From assembly GCA_025526915.1 (NCBI GenBank), contig JAHLKH010000008.1, positions 1-64,000 of the forward strand: DNA of 64,000 nt, written 5' to 3'. This DNA is from Entophlyctis helioformis. Lineage: Eukaryota > Chytridiomycota > Chytridiomycetes > Chytridiales > Chytriomycetaceae. The notes below the pieces were generated by a model. That model was not told where the DNA came from and did no database searches. It saw only the letters and a program-made list of their open reading frames with translations. How positions within the stretch are numbered: the first letter of the stretch is position 1; each line of letters begins with the position of its first letter. The position numbers and the translations under genes are program-made. Below, one piece after another: positions 1 through 11,166 of the stretch.

Positions 1-229
1 GACGGTCCATCTGCACAAGCTGCTGCTTCTTCTTCTGCATCTGCCATCTGCTCCCTCATCGCTCCTATCCTTTATCTGAACAGGATGCATCTGAATCTGT
101 CATGCCAGAGTCGTACAAACCGCCGTCGCATGTGGTCCGTTCGCTTACGAGCTCTGCCACTCTGTCTCGCGCACAGCCAGTCACTGCCGGCACAAGCCTC
201 TGGCATGCGCGTGTCATGATCCCGTCGGC
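1..229. other. 5' edge, probable upstream exon or intron of hybrid kinase 1
   Basis: The strand reads openly in several frames and I cannot assign a frame with confidence. It lies directly before the first recognisable GAF codons of hybrid kinase 1. The N-terminal PAS segment seen in the neighbouring paralogue (from 4605) has no counterpart here, so the true start of that gene is probably outside the window or in an exon I cannot recognise. Confidence 0.3.
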
Positions 230-3200
230 ATGGACCGGCGTCACAAGCGATCCGTCCAAGTCAGCCGTCCTGTTGCACCAGGTGCTGCAGCTGGTTCGTC
301 CGCGCCAGACGTCCAGTCCAAGCTCACGACCGTCGGCCGGTTCCTGCTGCGCTTCACGGGCCACGACCATCTGACTGTGTACAAGTCCAAGAACAGCCGA
401 TCCTTCGCTCTCGTCTTTGAAGAGGGCAGCCCAGCGAGCACGTCGCTGCTGAATCCGTTCAATGTGCAGGCAGCCAGCTTTGCGTCCGTTCCCGATGACG
501 TCTGGGACCATTATATTGTCAGGAGCATCAGCAGTCGCCTCATCTACGACAACGAGGCAGCTCAATCGCATGTGATGCGACTGCCTGGGATGCCCATGAT
601 CCCACTCAACCACTGCGCTCTTCGTGCTAATGCGCCGTTCCAGTCCTCATACTATGCAAGCATTGGAGCGGTGAGTGGATGACTCGAATGTGGATGACTC
701 GAATGTGGGCGGCAACTGCAATGCCATGACAGGCTTCAAGCAGCACTGACACATCTGCTCTCGTGTGCCGCACCAGCGATCACTGGCATCGATCAGCCTT
801 TGGTGCTTTGGCAAGCCATTCGCCACGATGGTCGTGCATTCCAACCACCCATACCGGCTGCCGATGGACAGCCTCGTGTTCGCGTGGCAGGTGGGATACG
901 CAGTCAGCAATGTCCTTGAAACGGCCATTCTACTCGAGCAGATGAAGTCACAGCAGCTGGTCACCGACCAAGCCATCCTGTCGATTCTGTCGACGCAAGG
1001 AACGCCTGCTGGATCAACAGCCGCGAGCCAAACCATGAAGCATCCCGCCAGCCACCAGCCACGCTCTCTGACCGGTCGCTTGCACTGTCGAGCTCGTCTG
1101 TGCAGCATCAATCAGCACCCTCTCAGCGTCCCCTCAAGCAGTCCCCTCAAGCGTCCGCTCAGTCCCCAGCCGACTGTTCAGGCAGCGTGTCAGGCAGTGT
1201 GTCAGGCAGCGTGTCAGGCAGCACGGATTTCGCGCGTTTTCCTTTGCCGCAACCCACTCTCAACGTGACATCCAGCACAGACTTGCCCGACAGATCGCTC
1301 TCGTCTGCCACGCTCGCTTCATCACAGCCCATCGATCCAGCCGAGGGAAAGTATCTGCATCCGCCACGGCCCCCCTCACCAAGCCAGCCCATCCAAGCGA
1401 CCAAGCACGCATCCTTCACGCCAGGCTGCGAGTCCTTCACAAGCGAGCAAGTCGAGCAGCATCAGCACCAACACGAGCATCAGCAGAACCATCAGCAGCA
1501 TGGCACGGCGCAGCCATCGCACAGACAGCCGCATCTGCTTGCAGGATCGGCAGCGTGCCAAGAGCAGGCTGGAGACGTCGCAGATGCCGCAACCCCAAGC
1601 CTGCCAGTTGGTCGAGCACCAGAGGCAACATGCAGACACACACGTCAGCTGGCACGCAGGACGACGAGTGGGACCACAGCGAGGCTATCTCGCACCACAT
1701 CATGACCAACATCTGCCAGCTGATGCAGTTCTTCAAGGCCGACGCTGCGCTCATCAACGTCAACAAGCTGATCCGCATCGTGAGTCCCGACGAGCTGCGT
1801 GTCGAGTCGGACTACATCCTGGCACAACTGTGCGAGCGGCGACCGACGACCATCATTGCGCTGGACGACTGCTCGGCCATGTTTCTCGACTCTGGCCACT
1901 TCAAGCACGCATGCGGCCTGCTGTACATCCCACTGACAGCCACAGGCGATGTGTTTGTTGCCTTCCTGCGCAAAGAGTCGCACGTGTCCAGCAACCTGCA
2001 AGTTGCGCAGAGCCGCGAGCCCACGTCGCCGTTGGACTGCAACGCAACCGTGTCGGTGGCAGCCGCGTCGGGATGCGATCTGTGGACAGCCATCGACGAG
2101 AACATGGCACAGCTGGTGCAGGTCATCTACTGGTGGTTTGTGAGCACGTTCCAGGAGCGAGCATCTGCCATCAAGAACGACAAGCTGCGTTCGCTGATGC
2201 TGGCCAACATCACACACGAATGTAAGTAGCGAGAGTGTCTGGGCTTTGTGGCGTGCTGTGGACAGACACTTGCCAGGGTCATATCTGGTCGGCGTGGACT
2301 AACCATCGACCGACCATCAACGACCATCGACCGACGGTCCACTGGCTGTGCATGGCAATATGGCAGTGCGCAATCCACTCAATGCCATCATCAACTTTCT
2401 CGAGTTGATGCTGGACGACAAGGCAGGCGATCAGGGCAGAGATCAAGCCAAGCAGTATGCGCGCCATGCACACGAAGCGAGTCGCGCACTGCTGGACATT
2501 GTGAACGATTTGCTGGTGAGCCACAGTGTGTGTGTGTGTGTGTGTGTGTGTGGTCATGTTCAACTGCAGGCAGCGACGCCAACGAGCCAACTGACGCTAT
2601 TGCGGATGCTTGGTCGCTGTTCTCCTGGCTGTTGGCAGTTCCTGACGCAAATGGAGGCCGGCCAGATGGTGCTGCGAGAAGAGACGTTTGTGCTGAGCGA
2701 GTTTGTGCGGTCGTCGGTCGAGTTGTTTGACGTTATGGCGCAGAGACGCGGACTCGAGCTTGCACTCGACATTGATGCGACTCTGGATGGGATGGTGGTG
2801 GTTGGCGATGCAGGCAAGATCCGGCAGGTGATCTCCAATCTGGTGAGTGGCGATGGCAGTCATGGCGACGGCGTGAGATGGCATGGCGATGGCAACGTGG
2901 CGGGCAGCTCACCAGATATGCGCAACCACCAGTGCGGCAATGCGATCAAGTTCACGCCAGCCGGCAGAGTGCACGTCAGTTGCAAGGCACTTGATGTGTC
3001 GGCCGACAGTGTCGACATCCAGCTGTGCGTGCAGGACACGGGCATTGGCATTCCAAGCGACAAGCTCGACCGGCTGTTCCGAGACTTTGAGCGGCTCGAG
3101 TCGGTTGGACCGCTGCGCAGACAGATCGAGGGGACGGGACTGGGACTGGCGATTGTGGCACGGCTTGTGGGTATCTGAATGGGTGAGTTGCCAGCGAGTC

Positions 3201-4404
3201 CTCTGATCATGGCTGTGTGCGACAGATGGCATGGCGGCATGCGTGAGTGCTGGACTGACGACGTGCCTGGCATGGCTGGTGCTTGTTGTCACAGGCGTGT
3301 GTCTGTTGCGAGCCAGGAGAGTGTTGGATCGACGTTTTGTGTCGAACTGCGGATGCCAAGACGCACAGAGTCATCAGCACCAGCCGCTGCACCAGCTGCA
3401 CCAGCCGCACAACCGCCAGGACGCAAAGCTTTGACAGAGAGGCAGCATCGCAGCCATCAGCACGCCATCACAGGCACCAGAGCTAGGCGTGCGCAAGAGT
3501 GGACCACTCCGTGTTCTCGTGGCAGACGACAGCGAGACCAACCGAATGGTGCTGCAGCGACGTCTGCAGCTTGACGGCCACCACGTTGTTCTGGCATCGG
3601 ATGGCGAGCAGGCGTTCAGGCTGTTCACAGAGCACGCACTGGCATCACTGGCCGCCCAGCCGCACCAACCGCATCTCAGTCTGCATCGCAACACGACTCT
3701 GGATCACTGGACCAGCAGCAGGCAAGTTGCCAAACGGTGATCCTGGACAGGGCGACGTTGCGCATGCCGGGCAGGTGGATCTGGTGCTGATGGACCTGCA
3801 GATGCCTGTGATGTCTGGCGTTGAAGCAGCACGGCACATCCGGCAGTTTGAGGCCGAGCACAGGCTGCCACGGACCGCCATTGTTGGCGTGACAGGGTCT
3901 GGACTGGACACGGTGGAGAACGCCTGTCGCCAGGCGGGGATGGACGGCGTCATGACCAAGCCGCTGGACTTTCAGCAAGTGCGGGACGTGGCAGCCGACG
4001 TGCGGTGCCAGGGATGGTCGGCGCAGGGCATGTGCACCACAGGCGGAGGCGGAGCGAGCAGGGGCAGGGCCAGGCAGGGACGCAGACGGGCTGGGCGGGA
4101 TGGTTTGGCAGACAGAGTGCGGTGCCTGCAGCAGCCAGCGCAGACACGCAATGAACGAGACGATGCACAGGTTGGTGGCCAGCGAGCCGTGCTCCGGGCA
4201 GGCGGGAGCCAAGCGCACACTGCGAAGGAGTCGAAGTCGTCGGGCCGAGTGGTGCCGCGCCACTCGCGCCACCGAAGCAGCCGCCGAAGCAGCCGCCGCG
4301 TTGACCGCTTTGCGACGCGGCCAGAAGGCAACCGGGTATCTGACGATCGGCAGATGGCAACAGGCGCAATGTTCTGGATCGCCGGTCTGTGCGGGTCTGC
4401 GTGA
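230..4404 (+). CDS. Phytochrome-like hybrid histidine kinase 1 (GAF-PHY-HisKA-HATPase-REC), 5' end uncertain
   Basis: Sensor kinase expected to autophosphorylate on His and pass phosphate to its own receiver Asp. A phytochrome-type GAF domain is read at 230–680 and 765–970, and a PHY-like segment at 1690–2220. The H-box reads ITHELRNPLNAII across an intron at 2222–2366, with the phosphoacceptor His just before it. The next exon is 2367–2515, followed by an intron to 2638 that holds a GT microsatellite. The ATPase domain (about 2639–3410) is intact: GNAIKF N-box, DTGIGIP, and GTGLGLAIV. The receiver (about 3490–4010) has VLVADDSE, LVLMDLQMP with the acceptor Asp, and TKPLDF with the conserved Lys. 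It needs one frame change near 3730–3770. The Arg-rich tail to the TGA at 4402–4404 is doubtful coding, so the real stop may be nearer 4010. The gene is a tandem paralogue of the next one, and their introns match. The bilin-pocket motifs are degenerate (see findings). Confidence 0.8.
2526..2552. repeat. (GT)n microsatellite inside an intron
   Basis: An uninterrupted GT run of about 27 bases lies just after the donor (2516) of the second kinase-domain intron of hybrid kinase 1. Similar GT-rich tracts occur in introns of the second kinase (7250–7290) and of pirin (22843–22865). Confidence 0.95.
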
Positions 4405-4604
4405 GCCAGCGTGGGTCTGCGTGGTCTGCGTGGGTGATGGCAGCGCACGCCGTCTGGCCGGCGGCTTGCGCTTGCCCGCACCGACACAAGCACGCCGGCA
4501 CCGCCTAAGCACGCACCCGCTGCACCTGGCTCGCCCGACTCGCCCGCCCTCGGCACGCCGCCCCGTCTGCCCGTGTGCCAGCCAGCCCCACGCCTGCTTG
4601 CCCG

Positions 4605-7600
4605 ATGGCCGACACACACACGAGCCTCGCTGCCACTGGTCACGCACAGCAGCAGCAGCGACCACAAGCAACCAGCCACACAAAGTACCGGCGCCTCCAG
4701 CCACATCTTGCTCTTGGCCCAGACCCAGCCAGCACCAGCAGCAAACCACCTGCCGCAGAGCCACCGCCTGCAGACGCAACGCTTGTTTACATCAGGCCGG
4801 CCGTCCAGTGCCACGGCGCTCTGTTTGTCACCGACCTGGCCGTGGACATCAACGACGACATCAACGACGACAGCAGCAGCAGCAGTAATGGCTCATTGCT
4901 GCCGACAGCGTCTGCACAGATGAGCGCCAGACCGGCAGCAGCAGCAGCAGCCATCACGCATCTGTCGGCAGAGGGAGCGGCGCTGCTCGGATACTCGTCG
5001 CTGGCACACGCCCAGTCGCTGCTTGGAACGCCGTTTGTCCAGCTGCTGACGGACGAGAGCCGCCCGCTCTTCCTGGCGCACGTCGCTCGCACGCCGCTCG
5101 TCCTGCGCGACCGATGCGAGCCGCACACATGCTCGGACGCTGCCCTGGCCGTGCGTCTGGCATCGGGATCGGCCGTGCGCTGCTCGTTGGCGACGCACTT
5201 TGCCACATGCGGCCGTCGCCCATGTTTGCCAGCGTCGATGCTGCAGCCGAGCAGCGACACTCACAGCGACACTCTCACCAACGCCGGCTCGTCGTCGAAC
5301 TCGAGCTGGCTGCAACACCTTCCGCCTCGCAACCGCAGCCGTCTGCGTCACACACACCGCACACATCGATCCCCGCAGCGTCCGATCCACATGCTCCTGG
5401 CGGCTCCGGCCATCATGTGCACGACTCGCCGCAGCAGCACCCCACGCCGCAGCCGATGCCCGTCTCTTCCCAAATGGACCCGGCAGCCCAGATGCGCCAG
5501 CCTGATCTGGCTTCCCGTTCGACGCGTTCCAATGTTGGGGCTCGTGCTGCCGTGTCCAATCCGTCGGAACTCTTGCTGCTGCTGGCCGCCTTGGACACCG
5601 ACCTCGGTGCATGCCACGACATGTTCAGTCTCGCATCTCGGGTCACTTCCTCCATCCGTGCTCTCACTGGATACGACCGAGCGACGTTCCAAAAGCTCAA
5701 CGACGACCGCCGCGCGCTGCTGCTGGCAGAAGACTGCCATCCTGATGCACATTTCACCCCGAGCCAGCCAAGCCGCCCATCATCATGTTCTCAAAGAGCC
5801 AGTGGGTCTATGGAACCACAACGATGAGTGCCGTGCAGCACGTTTCCGACTGCCTCTCCGAGCCTGCAAGCATCCTTGGGGATCCAGCCACCATGCCCAC
5901 CATCGATCGGTGCATGCTCATGGCCGTCTGCACGCCTTCCTTCACTGCCCATCTGCAAAGCATCAATGCAGTGAGTCGACTATCCGACCATTGCACCAGC
6001 TGCGCATCACTTGCTCATCCGTGCCGCTGACCCGTGCTGCCGCGATGATCCCTTGAGCCGACCAGCGCTCTCTGCTCACGATGCGACTCTTTTGCTTTGG
6101 CCGGCCATGGGGATACATCCAGTGCCATTCCGTCAATCCAGTCCGTGTGCCGTTTGCCAAACTGGCGATCCTGTCGAGGCTGTGCAAGCAGATTGCATCC
6201 AGCATCGAATCGCTCATCCTGCGCGACTCGTTACAGTCTGTGCCACTCCTCGTGCCTGCTCCACTGGGCTCATCACAGCCGCCCGATCGGCCGCCGTACC
6301 AGCCAGGATCCAAGCCACAGAGGCTGCATGTGCCTGCAACCCAACCACAGACATCAGACACGCCACAGACACCAACGTCGGCATTGCCAGCCACCGGTGA
6401 CACATCCCCAATGGACACATCCAGCCAGCTCTCGCCATTGATGCAGTCATTGCACACGTTCAAGGTTGACTTTACTCAGCCAAGCAGCCATCCCAAAGCA
6501 CCAATGAACAGCAGCAACAGCAGCAGCACAAGCAGCACAGACAAGGGCAGAAGCAGCCACGCACTCTTGTCGACCCTCCTTGACACGTTGTTACCCATCT
6601 TTTCAGCAGGCGAGTCAAGCCAATGAGACTCTCAGATGGCATGCACTGTGCTCATGTATTGCAATGGCCCGCATGTGATCTGCACAGACGCCGCCACCAT
6701 CAACCTCGATAATGTGTGCGAGTATGTCGGCTCTCCAGACCAGACTGGCGGGCTTGTGCGCATCCAGCGTGTCTTTCAGGAGTTGCGACTCGACCAGATC
6801 TGCATGTCTCGCCAATGCTCCGCCGACTTTCCAGCGCATGCGTCCGTCTTTGGCCACTACGCAGGCGCCTTGTACATTCCCGTGTCGTCGGATGGCGCTT
6901 CGTTTCTCGTGTTTCTGCGACGTGTGCAGCGACAGGTAGGCATGGTCATCCATGGCAGGTGCGCACCTGCCACGACACTCACTCAATCGTCCCCCGCCTG
7001 CGTGCCACAGGGGATCCGCATTGGTCTCAGCGACGGCCCTGTGCCTCCAGACAAGTCGACAGCTCCGTGCTCGTATCCATGGGACGCGCACGATGAACGC
7101 AATGCACGCTTTGTGCAAGGGATTGTGCAGCGCTTTGCACAGTCCGAGTACCTGCCCGTCATTTTCGCGCACGAAGAGCACAAGCAGCACAACCATCTGT
7201 TGAACAATGTCAGCCACAAGAGTATGTTTCATTCGCTTGACACTGTGGTCGTTGTGTGCTTGTGTGTTTGTGTTTGTGTGTCGATCCGCGACCGATCCGA
7301 CTGACCGACGCGGCTGCAGTCCTGACGCCGCTGAACGCCATCATCAACTTTCTGGAGATCATGATGGAAGAGGACCGCGCCAGCCTGGGACGGCACACGC
7401 TGGACACGGTCAAGAAGGCGCACGAGAAGAGCCTGGCCGTGAATGACGCGACCAGCAATCTGTTGGTGCGTGTGATTGTGTGCGGTGACTGTGTGACTGT
7501 GTGACTGGCTGCATAATGCACTCTGTGTGATGGATGATGCAGTGCATGGCTTGTTCGTGTGCTGACGTACCGATACTGTCATGCACATGCATCATCCAAT

Positions 7601-9470
7601 GCGTCATCACATGCGTCATGCACATGCATCATGCACACGCACAGCATTTCGTGCAGCTCAAGGCCGGCATGCTGACGTTCCGCTCCGAGCCGTTCGACCT
7701 CCACCACTCGATCCACGCTGCCTTTGACCAGGTGCTCGAGTCGGCACGCAGCAGACGCGTGCGCTGGACGCTGAGCCTGCCCGCTGCGTCCGTGCAGCCA
7801 AAGGTCATTGGCGACCGCGAGAAGCTGCGGCAGATCATCCTGCGGCTGTGCGAGCATGCGTTCAACTCGGCGCGAGATCTGCGATCGGCGCTGTGTGCAA
7901 GCACCGTGATCGACCATGTGACGCCACAGTCGCTTGTTCTGCGCATCTGTGTCACCATCCCGAGGTCTGTTGCATGCTGCGTCGCGTTGCTGCGTTGTGC
8001 TGCGTTGTGCCGTGTTGTGCCGCGTTGTGCCATCGGCCGAGTGACGTTGCTGCACGCGATTGCTGACCGAGCCTTTCTTTGCGCACTCGTCCCACATCTA
8101 CACAAGCAGTGCTCTGCCATCCGACGCCGCCGAGCTGCGCATGTCCGGCATCATGCTGCAGGACGATCCGTTTGGAAACAAGATGGATCTTGCTGTCGTG
8201 GCGCAGCTGGCCAAAGCCAAGGCGGGTGAGCGTTTGTCTGCCAGCCTGCCACTGTCGGTGCACGCAGAGCTCTCTTGATCCACCTGCTCCAGACTCTCTG
8301 CCGTCCATGATTGCTGATCCAACAAACACGATGCTGTGACTCGGCAACCAGCCGCATGTGGACAGAGTCGCTGGACGATGGCCGTGTGCGGATATGCGTC
8401 AGTCTGACATACGCCACAGATCATTCCGCGCTGCCATCAACGCAGCCAGAGCAGCCTGGACCAGCCGCACCGATCTCGCACTCCTTTGCGCAGACTTCGA
8501 CAGCACCCTCGACCAGCACCCTCGACAGCAGCATCGACAGCCGTGATGCGACAGCCGCTGCCATCGTTGACCGTGACTCCCGTGTCTGCGGCTTCCACCG
8601 CCAAACGGCCGCTGTGCATCCTCGTTGCAGAAGACAATCCGATCAACCAGCAGATCTTAACCAAGCGACTTCGCATGAAGAAGCACACGGTGCTCGTGGC
8701 AGACGACGGCCTGAAATGCATCGAGATGTTCCAGTTGCTCTGCCGTTCCAGCGACGATCGTGACTGCCCTTCTCCAACAACAGCCGTTCCACGCGTGCTT
8801 GAGCCTGCATCCCCGCCGCAGTCGCTCGTCTCCTACGCATCTGGACCGTCCTCGTCGCCACCGCCGCCACTCCCACCGCCATCTTCCAGACACAAGCCCG
8901 ACACGACGCAGGATCCAGCCCGGCTGCGCGCACGCAGCAACTCGTCCTCGAGTCCCACGCGCAACACGACCCGACCGCAGCTGCCCAGCTACCGATCGTC
9001 ATTGACGGTGCAGCAGGATGCGGGCGGACCCTCCTCGTCTGCATCCTCGTCAACCGACACATCCCTTGTGTCGAGCCAGACCACGGTGGCTGCGTCGTCG
9101 ACATCATCTGTCCAAGAAGCACCAAAGGAAGCAGCACCGCTGTCTGCATCCACCGCCAGCTGCAGTCGGATGCTGTCCAGCAACTGCGACCTGATTCTGA
9201 TGGACGTCCAGATGCCCAACTGCAGCGGACTGGAGGCAACACGCCGCATCCGCGACCTTGAGCACAGCCATGTGCGGCAGCACACACCGATCATTGGCGT
9301 GTCGGCCAATGTGTCGTTTCGTGACCGCGAGGACTGCAAGGCAGCTGGCATGGATGGCTTCATTCCCAAGCCCATTGACTTTCGATCGGTTGACGCTCTG
9401 CTTGATGACATTCTGCACAGGCTCCGTGGCCAGACGCGTGGCGAGCGGAGCGTCGCGCGGGAGTTTGGTT
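4605..9470 (+). CDS. Phytochrome-like hybrid histidine kinase 2 with degenerate ATPase domain
   Basis: The ATG at 4605 opens a phytochrome-type N-terminal PAS whose core, VQCHGALFVTD, aligns with the usual IQPHGALL signature. The GAF runs about 5550–6230 (LTGYDRATF, then WGYIQCHSVNP) and the PHY-like part about 6640–7220. The H-box NNVSHK|ILTPLNAIINF spans an intron at 7222–7319, in the same place and phase as in kinase 1. The ATPase domain (about 7655–8230) has lost its signatures: the N-box reads RLCEHAFNSA, no DxGxG is visible, and the usual GTGLGLAI position reads NKMDLAVVAQ. The receiver is sound (VAEDNPINQQ, LILMDVQMP, PKPIDF) but carries about 150 low-complexity residues (8750–9170) between its second and third strands. 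Frame changes near 5250 and 5800–6080 are probably introns. No in-frame stop follows the receiver, and AATAAA lies at 9505. The end given is approximate. Confidence 0.75.
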
Positions 9471-9504
9471 CACATGACGTCACAACCTGTACATATTTGC
9501 CAAC

Positions 9505-9510
9505 AATAAA
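9505..9510 (+). promoter_or_regulatory. Candidate polyadenylation signal AATAAA
   Basis: AATAAA follows the receiver domain of hybrid kinase 2 in an AT-richer stretch and precedes the ATG of the PilJ-type gene at 9671. It suggests the kinase transcript ends here, although the reading frame stays open. Confidence 0.4.
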
Positions 9511-9670
9511 TGCTTTTGCACATATACTTTGCCGCTTACCTCACTGCTTACCTCACCGCTTTCCCGCAGCTTGCTTGACCAGCCACCGTCTCTTTTCACC
9601 TTTGGCACGATCGTTGGTTTCAGAGAGCGCCAGACAGCCGAGTGACAAGAGACACTACAGAGGTGGCACC

Positions 9671-10864
9671 ATGGAGAGACAGCACCGACCCCTTGCAGGG
9701 CCGCAAGTCGGTCCTAGCGCACCATCAGCCGGCCCAAACAGCGGCAGCACACCGAACCCCAAAGCACTCGCCGAGATGCGCGCGTCATCCAAAATGTCCG
9801 TGATGGTCTTCCCCAAGGTCGAGATCGAGGTTGAAGAAAAGCAGGTCAAGAAAGGTGGGCACCGCATGGCCGACTTGCATCGGCGATCCGATTCTGCAAT
9901 CTGCCGTGTGGGACGGTGGCCGTGCTGCTGGCTGGCCGTTGTGCCGCTCGCTGGCCAGCACGGGCGACAACACGCTCGGATCTGCGGCGTCGTGGCTGCT
10001 TATCGGCACGCTGTCTCTGTGGTCTACGCTGTTGCCATGGCGTCCTGGTTGTGTTGCCCATCCCACACACTCTGACCAACCACCCCAACGACCTGCGACG
10101 CGATCGCATGTGACATGGCATGACGGCAACCAGCCACGTTCGCATACGTGCTGGCCATTCTCCTGGTTGCCATCGCCACGATCGCTGGGCAGATTCTGAT
10201 CAAGGTCACGCTCGACACGCACAGCCAAGACTCGACCAAGATCAACGTGGGCGGCCGCCAGCGCATGCTGTCGCAGAAGCTCACTCTCGAGACGTTTGCG
10301 CTCGTGTACTACGCACAGTGTTCGCCCAATGCAACATCAGCCGGCATCATGACGCCACAGATCCGCACGCTGCGGCGGTCGGCCATCGGGCTGTGGAATG
10401 CATCGCACACGGACCTGCAGGCTGGCAGCACGGCGCTCGGCATCAAGGCCGAGACGGACGCCGGCGTGCTCTCGCTGTACAACACGGCCAACACGTATTT
10501 CGCGCAGATGCTGGCCCTGTCGGTGCAGTTTGACGCGGCGGTCGTGACGAATCCGGCCGAGACCGGGCCGATCTTGGACCAGCTCGTGGTGCTGCGGCAA
10601 CAGTTTCTGCTCAAGATGAACGAGATTGTGAATGCGTATCAGATCATCTCGGACGGCCGCATCTACCAGCTGGTTGTGATCGAGAGCGTGCTGCTTGGAT
10701 TTACGCTGATTGTACTTTTGCTCGAGGTGTGTGCATTGCATTGATGTCGTTGTTGCTGATGCGGTGAGCTGACATGCCGTCTGTCTCGACAGGTTGTGTT
10801 TGTGATCGTCCCCGCAGTCCGGCGGATGCGGCAGCTGCGTGCGGATATCTCCAGCATGGACTGA
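9671..10864 (+). CDS. PilJ-type sensor-domain membrane protein
   Basis: Three exons fit: 9671–9854, 10134–10726 and 10793–10864 (stop TGA), giving about 282 residues. The basic/acidic N-tail is followed by a first membrane segment (AYVLAILLVAIATIAGQILI). A soluble helical domain comes next, holding the PilJ signature NVGGRQRMLSQKL. A second membrane segment (VVIESVLLGFTLIVLLLE) ends in a short basic tail with no HAMP, kinase or methyl-accepting region. PilJ domains (PF13675) are sensor modules of bacterial chemoreceptors and histidine kinases and usually sit between two membrane helices, as here. What this protein signals to is unknown. It lies just downstream of the two hybrid kinases and could be their membrane partner. 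Its first exon is in frame with the open frame of kinase 2, so a fusion is possible. Confidence 0.65.
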
Positions 10865-11166
10865 TGGCCGTCGTGCTGTCTGTCTGTGGCTTCATGTGCA
10901 GTTGCTGTTTAGATGTGATCAATGATACTCGTCCACTTTTCCTGGCTTCAGTCCAACGTCTTCCTGTCGGCCTTCGCGGCAGGCTTGTGGGTGGCTCAGC
11001 ATGTCATGTGAGACGGGACGCGATGCCGCGGCGCTCCGCGGCCATTGTCACGTGATGCGCCGTGGAGCTCCGCGTTGGGCCGTGGCACGCATTTCATGAG
11101 TCACTTTCCCGACAAACGCCGTCGCAGCCTCCATAAAACGAGTGCTTCGATGATTCGACACCAAAC
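10865..11166. promoter_or_regulatory. Intergenic region, promoter of Zn2Cys6 copy A
   Basis: No coding sequence is seen. The region ends in a block with CACGTG at 11049–11054 that is repeated upstream of the second Zn2Cys6 copy. Confidence 0.5.
11049..11054. promoter_or_regulatory. CACGTG E-box-like element, copy A promoter
   Basis: The palindrome CACGTG sits 113 bp before the ATG of copy A, inside the block GTCACGTGATGCGCCGTGG. The same block is found before copy B. bHLH factors bind CACGTG in fungi; autoregulation is only a possibility. Confidence 0.5.

Noticed and set aside
4010..4404. Arg-rich C-terminal extension of kinase 1
   Set aside because: Open but with no conservation, and competing long frames occur on the other strand; kept only as an upper bound of the gene end.
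3676..4814. Long minus-strand open frames opposite the kinase 1 tail
   Set aside because: They are the reverse complement of the receiver coding region and low-complexity DNA; no domain is visible.
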